Source: Bacteroidota bacterium
GTDB taxonomy: Bacteria; Bacteroidota; Bacteroidia; Bacteroidales; VadinHA17
DNA: 13,446 bases
Direction of reading: 5' to 3'
Assembly: GCA_021816545.1 (NCBI GenBank)
Contig: JAKAXP010000039.1
Location: 1 to 13,446, forward strand
Of the stretch, positions 1-7,722 are shown in pieces; the first letter of the stretch is position 1, and every line of letters begins with the position of its first letter. The notes beneath the pieces were generated by a model. That model worked only from the letters and a program-made list of their open reading frames with translations, was not told the origin of the DNA and did no database searches. The position numbers and the translations under genes are program-made.

Positions 1-104
1 CCTGATGAAACCGGGAAAACCGGGTTGGCAGTGATGACCTGTGCCTCAGTGACAGCACTCAGCGATGCAAGTGACAGTATCAGTATCAGCAGTTTTGCTT
101 TCAT
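1..104 (-). CDS. Secreted protein, 5' fragment; probable alpha-amylase of the sus locus
   Basis: Only the first 34 codons lie in the window; the gene runs off the left edge. The reading frame starts at an ATG with an AGGA ribosome-binding-like sequence about five bases upstream (CAGGAAACATG). The peptide begins MKAKLLILILSLASLSAV and has a classic signal peptide with a hydrophobic core, probably cleaved before Gln22 (TEA|QVITANPVFPVSS). A mature N-terminus of the type QV-T-x-P-x-F-P resembles the start of secreted Bacteroidota alpha-amylases, which often carry a short beta-sandwich before the GH13 barrel. A glycoside hydrolase is also the expected last gene after SusC-D-E-F. No catalytic residue is visible, so the enzymatic call rests on this short N-terminus and on position. 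Another secreted starch-locus protein is possible. Confidence 0.5.
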   Translation of the reverse strand, partial: MKAKLLILILSLASLSAVTEAQVITANPVFPVSS

Positions 105-143
105 GTTTCCTGTTTGAATAAACTGTAGTTTTTAAAAATAACC

Positions 144-175
144 AAAAACCTCTTCCTGTCACAGAAGAGGTTTTT
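144..175 (-). terminator. Perfect 12-bp hairpin with U-tract between SusF-like gene and amylase gene
   Basis: The arms AAAAACCTCTTC (144-155) and GAAGAGGTTTTT (164-175) are perfect reverse complements around an 8-base loop. Read on the minus strand, the GC-containing stem is followed by TTTTTGG, the form of an intrinsic terminator. The A-tract on the other side would make it work in both directions. It lies about 50 bp after the stop of the SusF-like gene and about 40 bp before the start of the next gene in the same direction. It may therefore act as a partial terminator setting lower expression of the enzyme gene, or as a processing hairpin. Confidence 0.75.
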
Positions 176-226
176 GATTTCAATGAACGCTGAGGCGATT
201 TACCGCAGCATTGGGGTCTATTCCGC

Positions 227-1789
227 TTAGTTCTTTGTCACTGTTGCCACAAGCCTGAACGGGTTTAAGGTAATAGTGTAATTACCTGCCTCGGCAACAG
301 GAATGTTGCTACCACCAAGGGTAAGGAGTGCAAGGTCTCCGCCCAAATTGACATCCCAGTTGTCGTTTGCCCTGAACTTGAAGGAATTGGCTGTCAGGTT
401 AAGTGTGACTTTGAAGACACCGCCGACTGGATCCCAGGTCATATTTGTATCATCAGACCATCCACCTGGAGTTGCATCGCCAATGACGCCCCACCTGTAC
501 GCCGCTCCATGATATTCATTGGGTGTACTCAGATTCATCATTATTTGATAATCATCTTCCATGGTGATTGCAATGTTGGGTCCACCGGCGACGAGATTAA
601 AGATGGGGGCTGGATCGGCACCATAGTTGAACGCCCAGTCGTTGTTGGCCCTGTACTTGAACTCTCCAACTTTCATATGTACCACTCCCGTCCAGCGCTG
701 AATAACAGGATCATATGTCAATGGGGTATCGCTGCTCCAGTCTCCTGGTGTTGCAGATCCGACAACACCCCAGGTCATTGCAACGGCAGTATAGGTCATC
801 GGAATAACACCTGCATTGATGTTGATTTTATAGAAACCTGCTGCGGGAAGTGAAATGTCGCCACCGGTTGCAGAGAGTGTACCGGCAGTGGTACCGGCAC
901 CGTAGTTGGTACCGTCCCAGCTCGGCTGTGCCGAGATCTTGAACATGTTGTTGGTCCCTGCCATGTATATATAACCTTCCACGTTGTTGGGATTGGCTGC
1001 AGTACTCTTTACCATCGGCGACTTGTCAGGTGACCAGTCGGCGTATCCTGAACCCGGGTAGCTGGCAGCTACATAGTTCCCCGGTACGTACCAGTTACGG
1101 ACGCTGACCAGGGTGGTAAAGGAGATCTCGTTACCGTAGGCTGTGCCGGCACTGTTGGTTGCATAGGCACGGGCATAGTACTTGGTAAGGCCGTTTAACC
1201 CTGTAATATTGCTCACGAATGCACCTATGCCGGTTCCGTCAGTGGTCTTGCTGCCGGCAACTGTCGGATTGGGAGCAGTGCCGTAGCACACACCTCGGGC
1301 AGTTACAGCTGCACCGCCGTCTGCCGTGATGTTGCCGCCGGAGGTTGCCGTGGTACCCTGAACATTGGTGGCAGCAACTGTTGTAAGGGTAGCAAGCACA
1401 GGAAGCGTGGTGAAGGAACGCTCACTTCCGTAAACCGTACCTTCCGGCCCTGTGGCGTAGGCACGTGCATAGTATGTGGTTGCAAATGACAGACCGGTCA
1501 GGGTCACGTTATAGGCAGCCTTGGTGACAGTGCCGGTGTAGATTGCCTTCGACTTGGCAACAGTTGGTGCCGGCTGAATATCATAGCAAATACCTCTTTC
1601 AGTAAAGCCGTCGCCTTCTGCAACAACAAAACCGGTAACGGTGGCCGAGCTGGATGTGACGTTGAATATCTTGTTGGTCCCGAGTGCGGGATCAAGACGT
1701 ACTTCAGATGTCTCCTTTGTACAACCGGTGATTAAAAGCACCGCTGCCACAGGGAGCATCATTATTTTCAATATTGATTTCATTTTCAT
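227..1789 (-). CDS. SusF-position outer-membrane lipoprotein: two FN3-like modules plus three starch-binding-like modules
   Basis: This 520-residue surface lipoprotein is probably an accessory starch/maltodextrin-binding protein. A signal peptide ends in the lipobox LITGC, with Cys23 as the lipidated residue, followed by charged TKETSE. Residues about 39-127 and 133-227 are two copies of a Bacteroidota FN3-like module; each has ARGxCY in the middle and YYARAYAT then FTTL at the end. Residues about 230-336, 339-430 and 432-518 are SusE/SusF-type beta-sandwich modules. The last two are clearly repeats: GVVGSATPGDW / GVIGDATPGGW, then FKYRANNDW / FKFRANDNW. Aromatic and Arg residues in these stretches are candidates for sugar contact, by analogy with SusE/SusF. 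The SusE N-terminal domain is missing and the FN3-like pair takes its place, perhaps as a spacer. An AGGA lies five bases before the chosen ATG; a second ATG two codons in is also possible. It follows the SusE-like gene by 28 bp in the same operon. Confidence 0.85.
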   Translation of the reverse strand: MKMKSILKIMMLPVAAVLLITGCTKETSEVRLDPALGTNKIFNVTSSSATVTGFVVAEGDGFTERGICYDIQPAPTVAKSKAIYTGTVTKAAYNVTLTGLSFATTYYARAYATGPEGTVYGSERSFTTLPVLATLTTVAATNVQGTTATSGGNITADGGAAVTARGVCYGTAPNPTVAGSKTTDGTGIGAFVSNITGLNGLTKYYARAYATNSAGTAYGNEISFTTLVSVRNWYVPGNYVAASYPGSGYADWSPDKSPMVKSTAANPNNVEGYIYMAGTNNMFKISAQPSWDGTNYGAGTTAGTLSATGGDISLPAAGFYKININAGVIPMTYTAVAMTWGVVGSATPGDWSSDTPLTYDPVIQRWTGVVHMKVGEFKYRANNDWAFNYGADPAPIFNLVAGGPNIAITMEDDYQIMMNLSTPNEYHGAAYRWGVIGDATPGGWSDDTNMTWDPVGGVFKVTLNLTANSFKFRANDNWDVNLGGDLALLTLGGSNIPVAEAGNYTITLNPFRLVATVTKN

Positions 1790-1817
1790 AAATCCTGATT
1801 TTTATAATGTCCCTGTA

Positions 1818-2870
1818 TTAATTGTTCTTCACCACTGTACATGAACCTGCCTCGGTTGGACCGTTAGGCTGGGTAATTGTCAGCGTAATCGTGTAGTTTC
1901 CGGCTGCGTCTATAGGAATGTTGTTTCCGTCATGGAACAGGTCATTGTACTTGCCTGTGTTGTTCTTGTTGAACCCGAGGTTCCATGCCCAGCCGTCGTT
2001 AAGCCTGAACTTGATTTCTCCCACAACAAGGTTTACGGTGATACTCCATACTCCTGTTGCGGCATTGTAATCCATTTTCTGATCCGGGGTATCCCAGCCG
2101 TTAGGTGTGGCAGATCCCACAAGACCAATCATGTAGGGTGAAATTTCGTAGGTAAGCGAAGGAACATTTACGTTAAGCCTGTGCCATCCGTTTGCGGGAG
2201 GAACGATCGCTGCACCGTTTACTGCCAGTACATTGCCGGCGCCACCATAATTGATGCCTGCGTCGGGGTTGGTCAGCGTAAATGGTTTTGTAACATCAAA
2301 CTTCACAAGGCCGGTGTATTTGCCGTCACCGAGAGCCGACTCCACCTTCTGGGTCATGCCCGAGTTAACAAGGTTAAGGCGGGGCAGACCGTAGAGTGCT
2401 ACTGTTGCATTTTTAACCGCAGAGCTGTATGAGAACGTGTTTGTACCTGTTCCGGGAGCTCCGGTTCCGGCGTCAACAACCAGCACTGCCCTGAGCCTGA
2501 GGTCAAGAGGTGTGGATGCATCTGCAGGAAACTTCTTGAGCAGTATCCCGTTCAGGTCACTGACAGTGATTTTCATTGACTTGCACTGGTTGCCTGACCA
2601 TAATGTCACCGGATCAGCAAAGGCTGTTCCGGCAGCACATGCCTCGAGATAATATGTAGCCGAAGCCTGGAAGCCCGGATCAACGGGAGTGCCGACGAAC
2701 TCAAGCACCTGTGTTCCGTTTGGTCTCTGTAGTGTGAGGTCGGGAACCGTGGTGAGCGTCGGAGCTACAGGATTTGACGCCATTTTAATCATCTCACCGT
2801 CCTTCTCACAGGCAGTAAAGATGGCAGTCAATCCGATGAATGTCAGGAATATCAATAAATTCTTCTTCAT
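1818..2870 (-). CDS. susE: SusE-like outer-membrane starch-binding lipoprotein
   Basis: This 350-residue lipoprotein is predicted to sit on the cell surface and hold alpha-glucan near the SusC/SusD transporter. The signal peptide ends at IFTAC (lipidated Cys21), followed by charged EKDGE. Residues about 35-158 match the SusE N-terminal domain pattern: APTLT, then YYLEACAAGTAFADPVTL, then the ITVSDLNGILL and LDLRLRAVL strands. Residues about 163-245 form a degenerate binding-type module, and about 247-348 a typical SusE/SusF module with GLVGSATPNGW and IKFRLNDGWAWNLG. This last module resembles the final two modules of the neighbouring SusF-like protein. The start lies 18 bp after the susD-like stop, so the two are co-transcribed. 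No strong Shine-Dalgarno sequence is seen (GCGAAGAGAA before ATG). Substrate type is inferred from family and context; other alpha-glucans cannot be excluded. Confidence 0.87.
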   Translation of the reverse strand: MKKNLLIFLTFIGLTAIFTACEKDGEMIKMASNPVAPTLTTVPDLTLQRPNGTQVLEFVGTPVDPGFQASATYYLEACAAGTAFADPVTLWSGNQCKSMKITVSDLNGILLKKFPADASTPLDLRLRAVLVVDAGTGAPGTGTNTFSYSSAVKNATVALYGLPRLNLVNSGMTQKVESALGDGKYTGLVKFDVTKPFTLTNPDAGINYGGAGNVLAVNGAAIVPPANGWHRLNVNVPSLTYEISPYMIGLVGSATPNGWDTPDQKMDYNAATGVWSITVNLVVGEIKFRLNDGWAWNLGFNKNNTGKYNDLFHDGNNIPIDAAGNYTITLTITQPNGPTEAGSCTVVKNN

Positions 2871-2888
2871 TTCTCTTCGCTTTAATGA

Positions 2889-4514
2889 TTAATAACCGGG
2901 GTTATTCTGCCCGTTGTAGTTCGGGTTGGCTGACAGTTCATCACCGGGGATCGGGAACAGGTCAAGATGATCTGATGTGCTTGCACCTGCAAATGCGCCA
3001 CCCTTCCACTGCCACAGGTAATCACCACCGGTGAATTTGCCGAAGCGAACCAGGTCAGTGCGTCTCTGGGCCTCATAGTAGAACTCGCGTGCACGCTCGT
3101 CGATAATGAAATCGAGATCAAGGCTTGCCGCGGTTATGTTGCCGCTGGTGTTTCCGTAAGCGCGTTCTCTTATCTTGTTGATGTCAGCAACTGCAGCATC
3201 GATGTTTGCGGCGCCACCCTGCCTGTAGAGTGCTTCAGCCCTCATCAGATAGGCGTCAGCAAGACGGAAGATCGGGAAATCAGTGGATGCATATGCAGTA
3301 TTGTAGTTTGCAGCCCTGGTACCATCTGCATTGCGGGCAGTGAACTTGTAAACGCCAATGCCATAGTCACCGCTTGCTGAGGGGCTGGGAATCTGCTGCG
3401 ACTTCTTCATCTTGAGGAAGGTTCGCTTGTCATCAGCCTGGGAGAATGTCGGATCGCTGGCCGGTATCCTCACGTTGCCATAGGTGGCAATTGTATCAAC
3501 CAATATGTCTAGGAACTGAACCCTCGCACGATTTCCGTTCCAGTTGGTGTTGGAAGTAAGTCCGTGGAAGTCTTCAGCCCTGATATAGGTGGCATCGCTT
3601 GATGACTCGATAATGAATGTTGTACCAACATAACCCTGCACATTGACACCGTCCTGTTCCCATGCAAAGATCATCTCCGGGTTGTGACGTCCGTCATTGT
3701 CAGCGCTGAAGTTCTGCCTGTAGTTCGTGGCCAGCGAGTACTTGTTGCTGCTGATAACCTTGTCGCAATAAGTCTTGCAGTCGGCCCACCTGGGCGTGCC
3801 TGTGTATACCTCTGCATTGAGATAAAGCCTTGCAAGAAGCATCCATGCCGCTGCCTGGTCTGCCTGCGGATATGAGAACTTCGGTTCACCAAGGCTGTTT
3901 TCAATTGCCTTGAGTTCTGACTCGATGTAGTTGAATATCTCGGTCCTCGTTCCTATCTCAGGGAAAAACTTGCCTACTCCGTCTGCTTCAGTAGTGAAGG
4001 GGAACTGTCCGAAGAGGTCGATTGCCCAGTAATAGGCGAGAGCCCTGAGGAACCTTGCCTCAGCAACATACCTTTCAGAGTTTTCACCACCGATGGTTTG
4101 TGCTTTTATGATGAAGTCGTTTGCATATGTAATACTAAGCGCCAGACGCTGGTAGAGCGCTGTCAGGAACGGGTTGCTAGGACTCCATGTCTGGGTGTTG
4201 AGGTCTGCTATACCTACATCTCCCCAAGCACATATAGCCTCGTCTGTCGTTATCTCCTGGAGGTTCCATAGGGCCCTCATTGTAGTGAAGAAGTTGCCGT
4301 CAGATGCAGTAATGTCATCACCACCGTTTGCTCCCTGCCCCGAGATGATGAAGCTCGCATAGATCTTGCCAAGGGCCATTTTAATATAGGAAGGATCAGC
4401 ACCAAGGTCAAGGATTCTTGTTGGGTCATTAGGGGTGACATCCAGATCCTTCACGCATGATGAGATCATCAGCGCTGAAAGCATTATTCCGAATATTATA
4501 ATCTTCTTTTTCAT
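2889..4514 (-). CDS. susD: SusD/RagB-family glycan-binding outer-membrane lipoprotein
   Basis: This 541-residue SusD homologue is expected to form the lid over the SusC barrel and deliver oligosaccharide to it. The lipobox is ISSC with Cys20, followed by VKDLDVTPNDP, a typical start of mature SusD proteins. Family hallmarks are visible: YVAEARFLRALAYYWAIDLFG in the first third; the C-terminal half has FPIFRLADAYLMRAEAL, then DERAREFYYEAQRR (about 472-485), RTDLVRFGKF, and near the end LFPIPGDEL (about 519) and NPNYNGQNNPGY. Length is normal for the family. It starts 20 bp after the susC stop and ends 18 bp before the susE-like gene. Specificity cannot be read from the sequence; alpha-glucan is inferred from the SusE/F-like partners. 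Confidence 0.96.
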   Translation of the reverse strand: MKKKIIIFGIMLSALMISSCVKDLDVTPNDPTRILDLGADPSYIKMALGKIYASFIISGQGANGGDDITASDGNFFTTMRALWNLQEITTDEAICAWGDVGIADLNTQTWSPSNPFLTALYQRLALSITYANDFIIKAQTIGGENSERYVAEARFLRALAYYWAIDLFGQFPFTTEADGVGKFFPEIGTRTEIFNYIESELKAIENSLGEPKFSYPQADQAAAWMLLARLYLNAEVYTGTPRWADCKTYCDKVISSNKYSLATNYRQNFSADNDGRHNPEMIFAWEQDGVNVQGYVGTTFIIESSSDATYIRAEDFHGLTSNTNWNGNRARVQFLDILVDTIATYGNVRIPASDPTFSQADDKRTFLKMKKSQQIPSPSASGDYGIGVYKFTARNADGTRAANYNTAYASTDFPIFRLADAYLMRAEALYRQGGAANIDAAVADINKIRERAYGNTSGNITAASLDLDFIIDERAREFYYEAQRRTDLVRFGKFTGGDYLWQWKGGAFAGASTSDHLDLFPIPGDELSANPNYNGQNNPGY

Positions 4515-4534
4515 ATCTGCTTATCGTTATTTTA

Positions 4535-7495
4535 TTAGAAGGTAAGCCCAATACCGAGCATGAAGGTGCGGGGCCTCGGGTAGAAGTTGTTGTCAATGCC
4601 GCCTGAGACCTCGGGGTCAATGCCGCTGTACTTCGTGAGGATCAGTGCATTCTGCACGGTGAAACTGACGCGTGCACCCATTGCACCGAAGAGATTGTCA
4701 AATGTGTAGCCTGCGCTCACGTTGTCGAGCTTCAGGAATGACGCATTCTCAACAAAATAGTCACTGGTGAACTGACGCTTGACAAAATTGGTTTCAGCCA
4801 GCGCCCTGGTGAAGTTCTTCCAGTAACCGATCTGCTGCATCTGGTCATACGATGCACCTGCAGCAACCTGGTTGTAAACATAGTTGCCTATGCTGGCGCG
4901 TGTCGAAGCAGAAAGGTCAAAGTTTTTGTACTCGAACCTTGCCGAGATGCCCAGCAGGTAGTCTGCAACCGGATTATGATAGATGTACTTGTCGGCATTG
5001 TCACCGTTGACCACACCGCCTTCACCTGACTCATCAACATAAAGCCCTTCAATTGGTTTCCCGTCAGCATTGTATACCTGGCGGTTGACAAAGAAGGCGC
5101 GTGCCGGATAGCCGACCCTGGTCACCTGCTTGGTGCCTGTCATACCATCACCGTAGGGTACCCCGATGTAATCAGGATCATCTGTAAGAAGCAGCTTTGT
5201 GATCTCGTTAACGTTGTATGTCGCATTAAAGCCAATTGAAAAAAGCATGTCATTCGTCGAAACCGGAATGAAATTCAGCGAGAGCTCTGCACCGTTGTTC
5301 GTAAGGCTACCCACGTTGGTAAGCAGGGTATTTGAGAAGTTGCTTGAGCTTGGTACCGTAACTAAGTTAAGAAGATCGTCGGTAACTCTTTTATAAAGGT
5401 CAAATGAACCGGTGATGCGGTCATTGACAAAGCCGAAGTCGAGACCGGCATTAAGCGTGGTTGTCTCCTCCCACTTGATATCCGGGTCATATGCATCAGG
5501 CCTCAGTGTCGGAATGAACTCCCCGTCAATATAGTAATAGGAGCCCTCCGAAGACTGGCGGTAAAGCGCCAGTGCCGGGAAGTCGTTGCCGATGTCCTGC
5601 TGCCCGGTGATACCCCATCCAAGCCTGAGCTTGAGGTTAGATACTGCCTTGACATTCTTCAGGAATGATTCCTCCTTAATCTTCCATCCGAGAGCAACCG
5701 AAGGGAACAATCCCCATGGATTAGCCTTAAATCTTGATGAACCATCCTCACGTAAGGTGACAGTGACGAGATATCTGTCCTTCAGTGTATAGTTGATACG
5801 GCCAAAGAATGACACGAGATAGTTCCCGGGATCGGTTGTAAATGACGAGCTGTCTGATTTCTGATAAAGAGGATGCTCAGCATCGACCCTGGTGCGGGTG
5901 TAGGTCTCGCCATTCCTCTCGAAGTGCTGCCATGAGTAACCTGCGGTCACATCAAGCACACTGTTGATACTTGCCAGGTTCTTATTGTAGTTAAGGTAAA
6001 AATCAAGCAGGTTGTTGTAGTTGTTTCCACTGTAGTCTGAAATCCTTCCGTAAAGCGGAGATGTCAGGACCGAAGGCGAAGTCTTGGGACGGTTGTTGTG
6101 ACCGACACTTGTTGTATAATCAGTTGCCAGGTTGAGGTTGGCTCTTAGCTCCGGCAAGAAGGGAAGGGTGTAGTCCAGCTGGATGTTTCCGATGACCCTG
6201 TTAACCACAGACCTGTTGTCGACAGACAGTGCCTGCTCAACCGGGTTGGGTGTTCCGAGGTTGGCCCCGTAGTTTGCCCACTGGAAGTACCCGTCATAAT
6301 TTGTACTCCCGTCCCTGATTACCTGGGTGGGATCCATGTTTACTGCTGAACCGATTGCTCCCGAGTCACCGAAGTTGTGGTGAGTATTCATCCCCTTGAG
6401 GTTGATATTGACCTTCAGGGCATCATTGAAGAATGTGGGGTTGAGGTTCAGTGACCCGGTGAAACGCTGCATGTCAGTGTTCTTCAGGATACCGTTCTGG
6501 TCAGTGTAACCGATTGAGAGGCGGTAGGGAAGTGAGCTGACAGCACCTGAAAGGCTCAGGTTATGGTCATGGGAGACTGCAGTACGGAAGATCTCCTTCT
6601 GCCAGTTTGTATTCTGCGTTCCCAGGAGATTCAGGTTGTCAATTCCAAAGAGGTCTGACTTCTCAAGAGCCAGCTGCCTGATCTCGTCACCTGAAAATAC
6701 ATCAACAAATGCGATTGCATTTGCAACCGACACATTGCCGTCATACGAGACTGTAAGGGGTGAGCCGGCCTTCCCTTTCTTCGTAGTGATGAGGATGACG
6801 CCGTTCGATGCCCTTGAACCGTAGATGGCAGTCGCTGAAGCATCCTTGAGGACCGTGAAGGTCTCGATGTCATTCGGGTTGACAAAAGAAAGAAGGTTTG
6901 AGCTTCCTGATACGTTGTTGTTGTCAATGGGTACACCGTCGATAATTATCAGCGGGTCATTCGAGGCATTCAGTGATGAACCGCCGCGCACGCGGATTGT
7001 TGCGCCGCTGCCCGGGGCACCGCCGGCAGTAGTGATTACAACACCGGCGCTCTTACCTACCAGCAGGTCCTGCGGTGAGGTGATTGCACCCTTGTTGAAG
7101 TCCTTTGAGCTCACAGCTGCCACAGATCCTGTAGCATCACTCTTTTTCACGGTACCGTAACCGATGACCACCACCTCGTCGAGGGCCTGGACATCAGTAC
7201 GCATTGCCACGTTGATGACGTTGCCCTCACCAACGGTAACCTCCTGCGGCAGGTATCCGATAAAAGTGAAAACCAGTACATCCCCAGGCTTGGCCATCAG
7301 AGAGTATTCTCCGTTTGCGCCGGTAATAGTTCCCGTTAGCGTGCCTTTTACCAGGACGTTCACTCCGGGTAACGTCTGTCTGTCGGCTGCATCGGTAACT
7401 GTACCTGACACTCTTACCTGTTGCCCGAAGACAACAAGACTCATCATTATGCCGAAGGTCAGCATGAAGAGCCGTTTTCCAGTTAGTTTCTCCAT
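4535..7495 (-). CDS. susC: SusC/RagA-family TonB-dependent outer-membrane transporter
   Basis: This 986-residue TonB-dependent transporter should import oligosaccharides bound by the SusD partner across the outer membrane. A signal peptide (cleavage near FGQ|QV, about residue 25) is followed by a carboxypeptidase-regulatory-like domain (about 27-100: VSGTVTDAADRQTLPGVNV, then GEYSL and FIGY). The SusC signature LDEVVVIGYGTVKKSD follows at 105-120, then the plug (GGAPGSGATIRVRGGSSLN, DPLIIIDGVPI, LKDASATAIYGSRASNGVILITTKKG) and a long 22-strand barrel. It ends in PRPRTFMLGIGLTF, with the terminal Phe expected for barrel insertion by BAM. There is no N-terminal secretin/STN extension, so it is not the anti-sigma-signalling type. 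That agrees with control by the adjacent LacI-family regulator. It is the first gene of the operon. Confidence 0.97.
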   Translation of the reverse strand: MEKLTGKRLFMLTFGIMMSLVVFGQQVRVSGTVTDAADRQTLPGVNVLVKGTLTGTITGANGEYSLMAKPGDVLVFTFIGYLPQEVTVGEGNVINVAMRTDVQALDEVVVIGYGTVKKSDATGSVAAVSSKDFNKGAITSPQDLLVGKSAGVVITTAGGAPGSGATIRVRGGSSLNASNDPLIIIDGVPIDNNNVSGSSNLLSFVNPNDIETFTVLKDASATAIYGSRASNGVILITTKKGKAGSPLTVSYDGNVSVANAIAFVDVFSGDEIRQLALEKSDLFGIDNLNLLGTQNTNWQKEIFRTAVSHDHNLSLSGAVSSLPYRLSIGYTDQNGILKNTDMQRFTGSLNLNPTFFNDALKVNINLKGMNTHHNFGDSGAIGSAVNMDPTQVIRDGSTNYDGYFQWANYGANLGTPNPVEQALSVDNRSVVNRVIGNIQLDYTLPFLPELRANLNLATDYTTSVGHNNRPKTSPSVLTSPLYGRISDYSGNNYNNLLDFYLNYNKNLASINSVLDVTAGYSWQHFERNGETYTRTRVDAEHPLYQKSDSSSFTTDPGNYLVSFFGRINYTLKDRYLVTVTLREDGSSRFKANPWGLFPSVALGWKIKEESFLKNVKAVSNLKLRLGWGITGQQDIGNDFPALALYRQSSEGSYYYIDGEFIPTLRPDAYDPDIKWEETTTLNAGLDFGFVNDRITGSFDLYKRVTDDLLNLVTVPSSSNFSNTLLTNVGSLTNNGAELSLNFIPVSTNDMLFSIGFNATYNVNEITKLLLTDDPDYIGVPYGDGMTGTKQVTRVGYPARAFFVNRQVYNADGKPIEGLYVDESGEGGVVNGDNADKYIYHNPVADYLLGISARFEYKNFDLSASTRASIGNYVYNQVAAGASYDQMQQIGYWKNFTRALAETNFVKRQFTSDYFVENASFLKLDNVSAGYTFDNLFGAMGARVSFTVQNALILTKYSGIDPEVSGGIDNNFYPRPRTFMLGIGLTF

Positions 7496-7524
7496 AAATA
7501 GATCAGTTTAGTTGCAGTTTTCTG

Positions 7525-7554
7525 AATAGTTAATATACTAATTAAGTTTTTCAA
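7525..7554 (-). promoter_or_regulatory. Candidate promoter of the sus operon
   Basis: On the minus strand a TTG (complement of 7552-7554) is followed after 19 bases by TAACTATT (complement of 7525-7532). This roughly matches the Bacteroidota -33 TTG / -7 TAnnTTTG layout, although the -7 element lacks the final G and one T. Transcription would begin near 7517, giving a leader of about 20 bases before the susC ATG. The region is very AT-rich, so a chance match is possible. Confidence 0.35.
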
Positions 7555-7626
7555 GGTTTGGGATGATAAAATTCGGGCTTTTTTCAGAGTTAACCAACTC
7601 TTTTTCAGGTTTTTTCCGCAATCGAT

Positions 7627-7644
7627 ACCGCAAACGTTTGAATT
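7627..7644. promoter_or_regulatory. Predicted LacI-family operator (palindrome CAAACGTTTG)
   Basis: The 10-bp sequence CAAACGTTTG at 7631-7640 is a perfect palindrome with a central CpG, the hallmark of LacI/GalR-family operators (compare PurR and CcpA sites built on AAACGTTT). It lies in the divergent region between the LacI-family gene and susC, about 85 bp from the regulator's start and about 135 bp from the susC start. The adjacent AATCGATA (around 7620-7627) also has a central CG inside ATCGAT and could be a weaker second site, centred 12 bp away. Binding is inferred. Confidence 0.65.
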
Positions 7645-7691
7645 GAGGGTGCAACTAATTTTCGAACCGCCGAAAACTATGCTTTTTTTTC

Positions 7692-7699
7692 TATCTTTA
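7692..7699 (+). promoter_or_regulatory. Candidate -7 element of the LacI-family regulator gene
   Basis: TATCTTTA matches TAnnTTTG except for the last base and lies 23 bases before the regulator's ATG, so transcription would begin near 7706. No TTTG is found at the expected -33 distance, so the upstream element is weak or missing. Confidence 0.4.
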
Positions 7700-7722
7700 C
7701 ATCTAACAGCTTCAACCCTGAA

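Noticed and set aside
131..143. Separate promoter for the amylase gene (TATTTTTA on the minus strand)
   Set aside because: It matches the -7 pattern but has no -33 element at the right distance and lies in a generic AT-rich stretch after the hairpin.
509..853. Plus-strand open frame of 114 codons inside the SusF-like gene
   Set aside because: It lies opposite a clearly coding gene, has low-complexity unfamiliar protein sequence and no start signal; the minus-strand protein has recognisable domains.
6825..7511. Plus-strand open frames of 111 and 115 codons opposite the 5' part of susC
   Set aside because: They are antisense to the conserved plug and signal regions of SusC and resemble no family.
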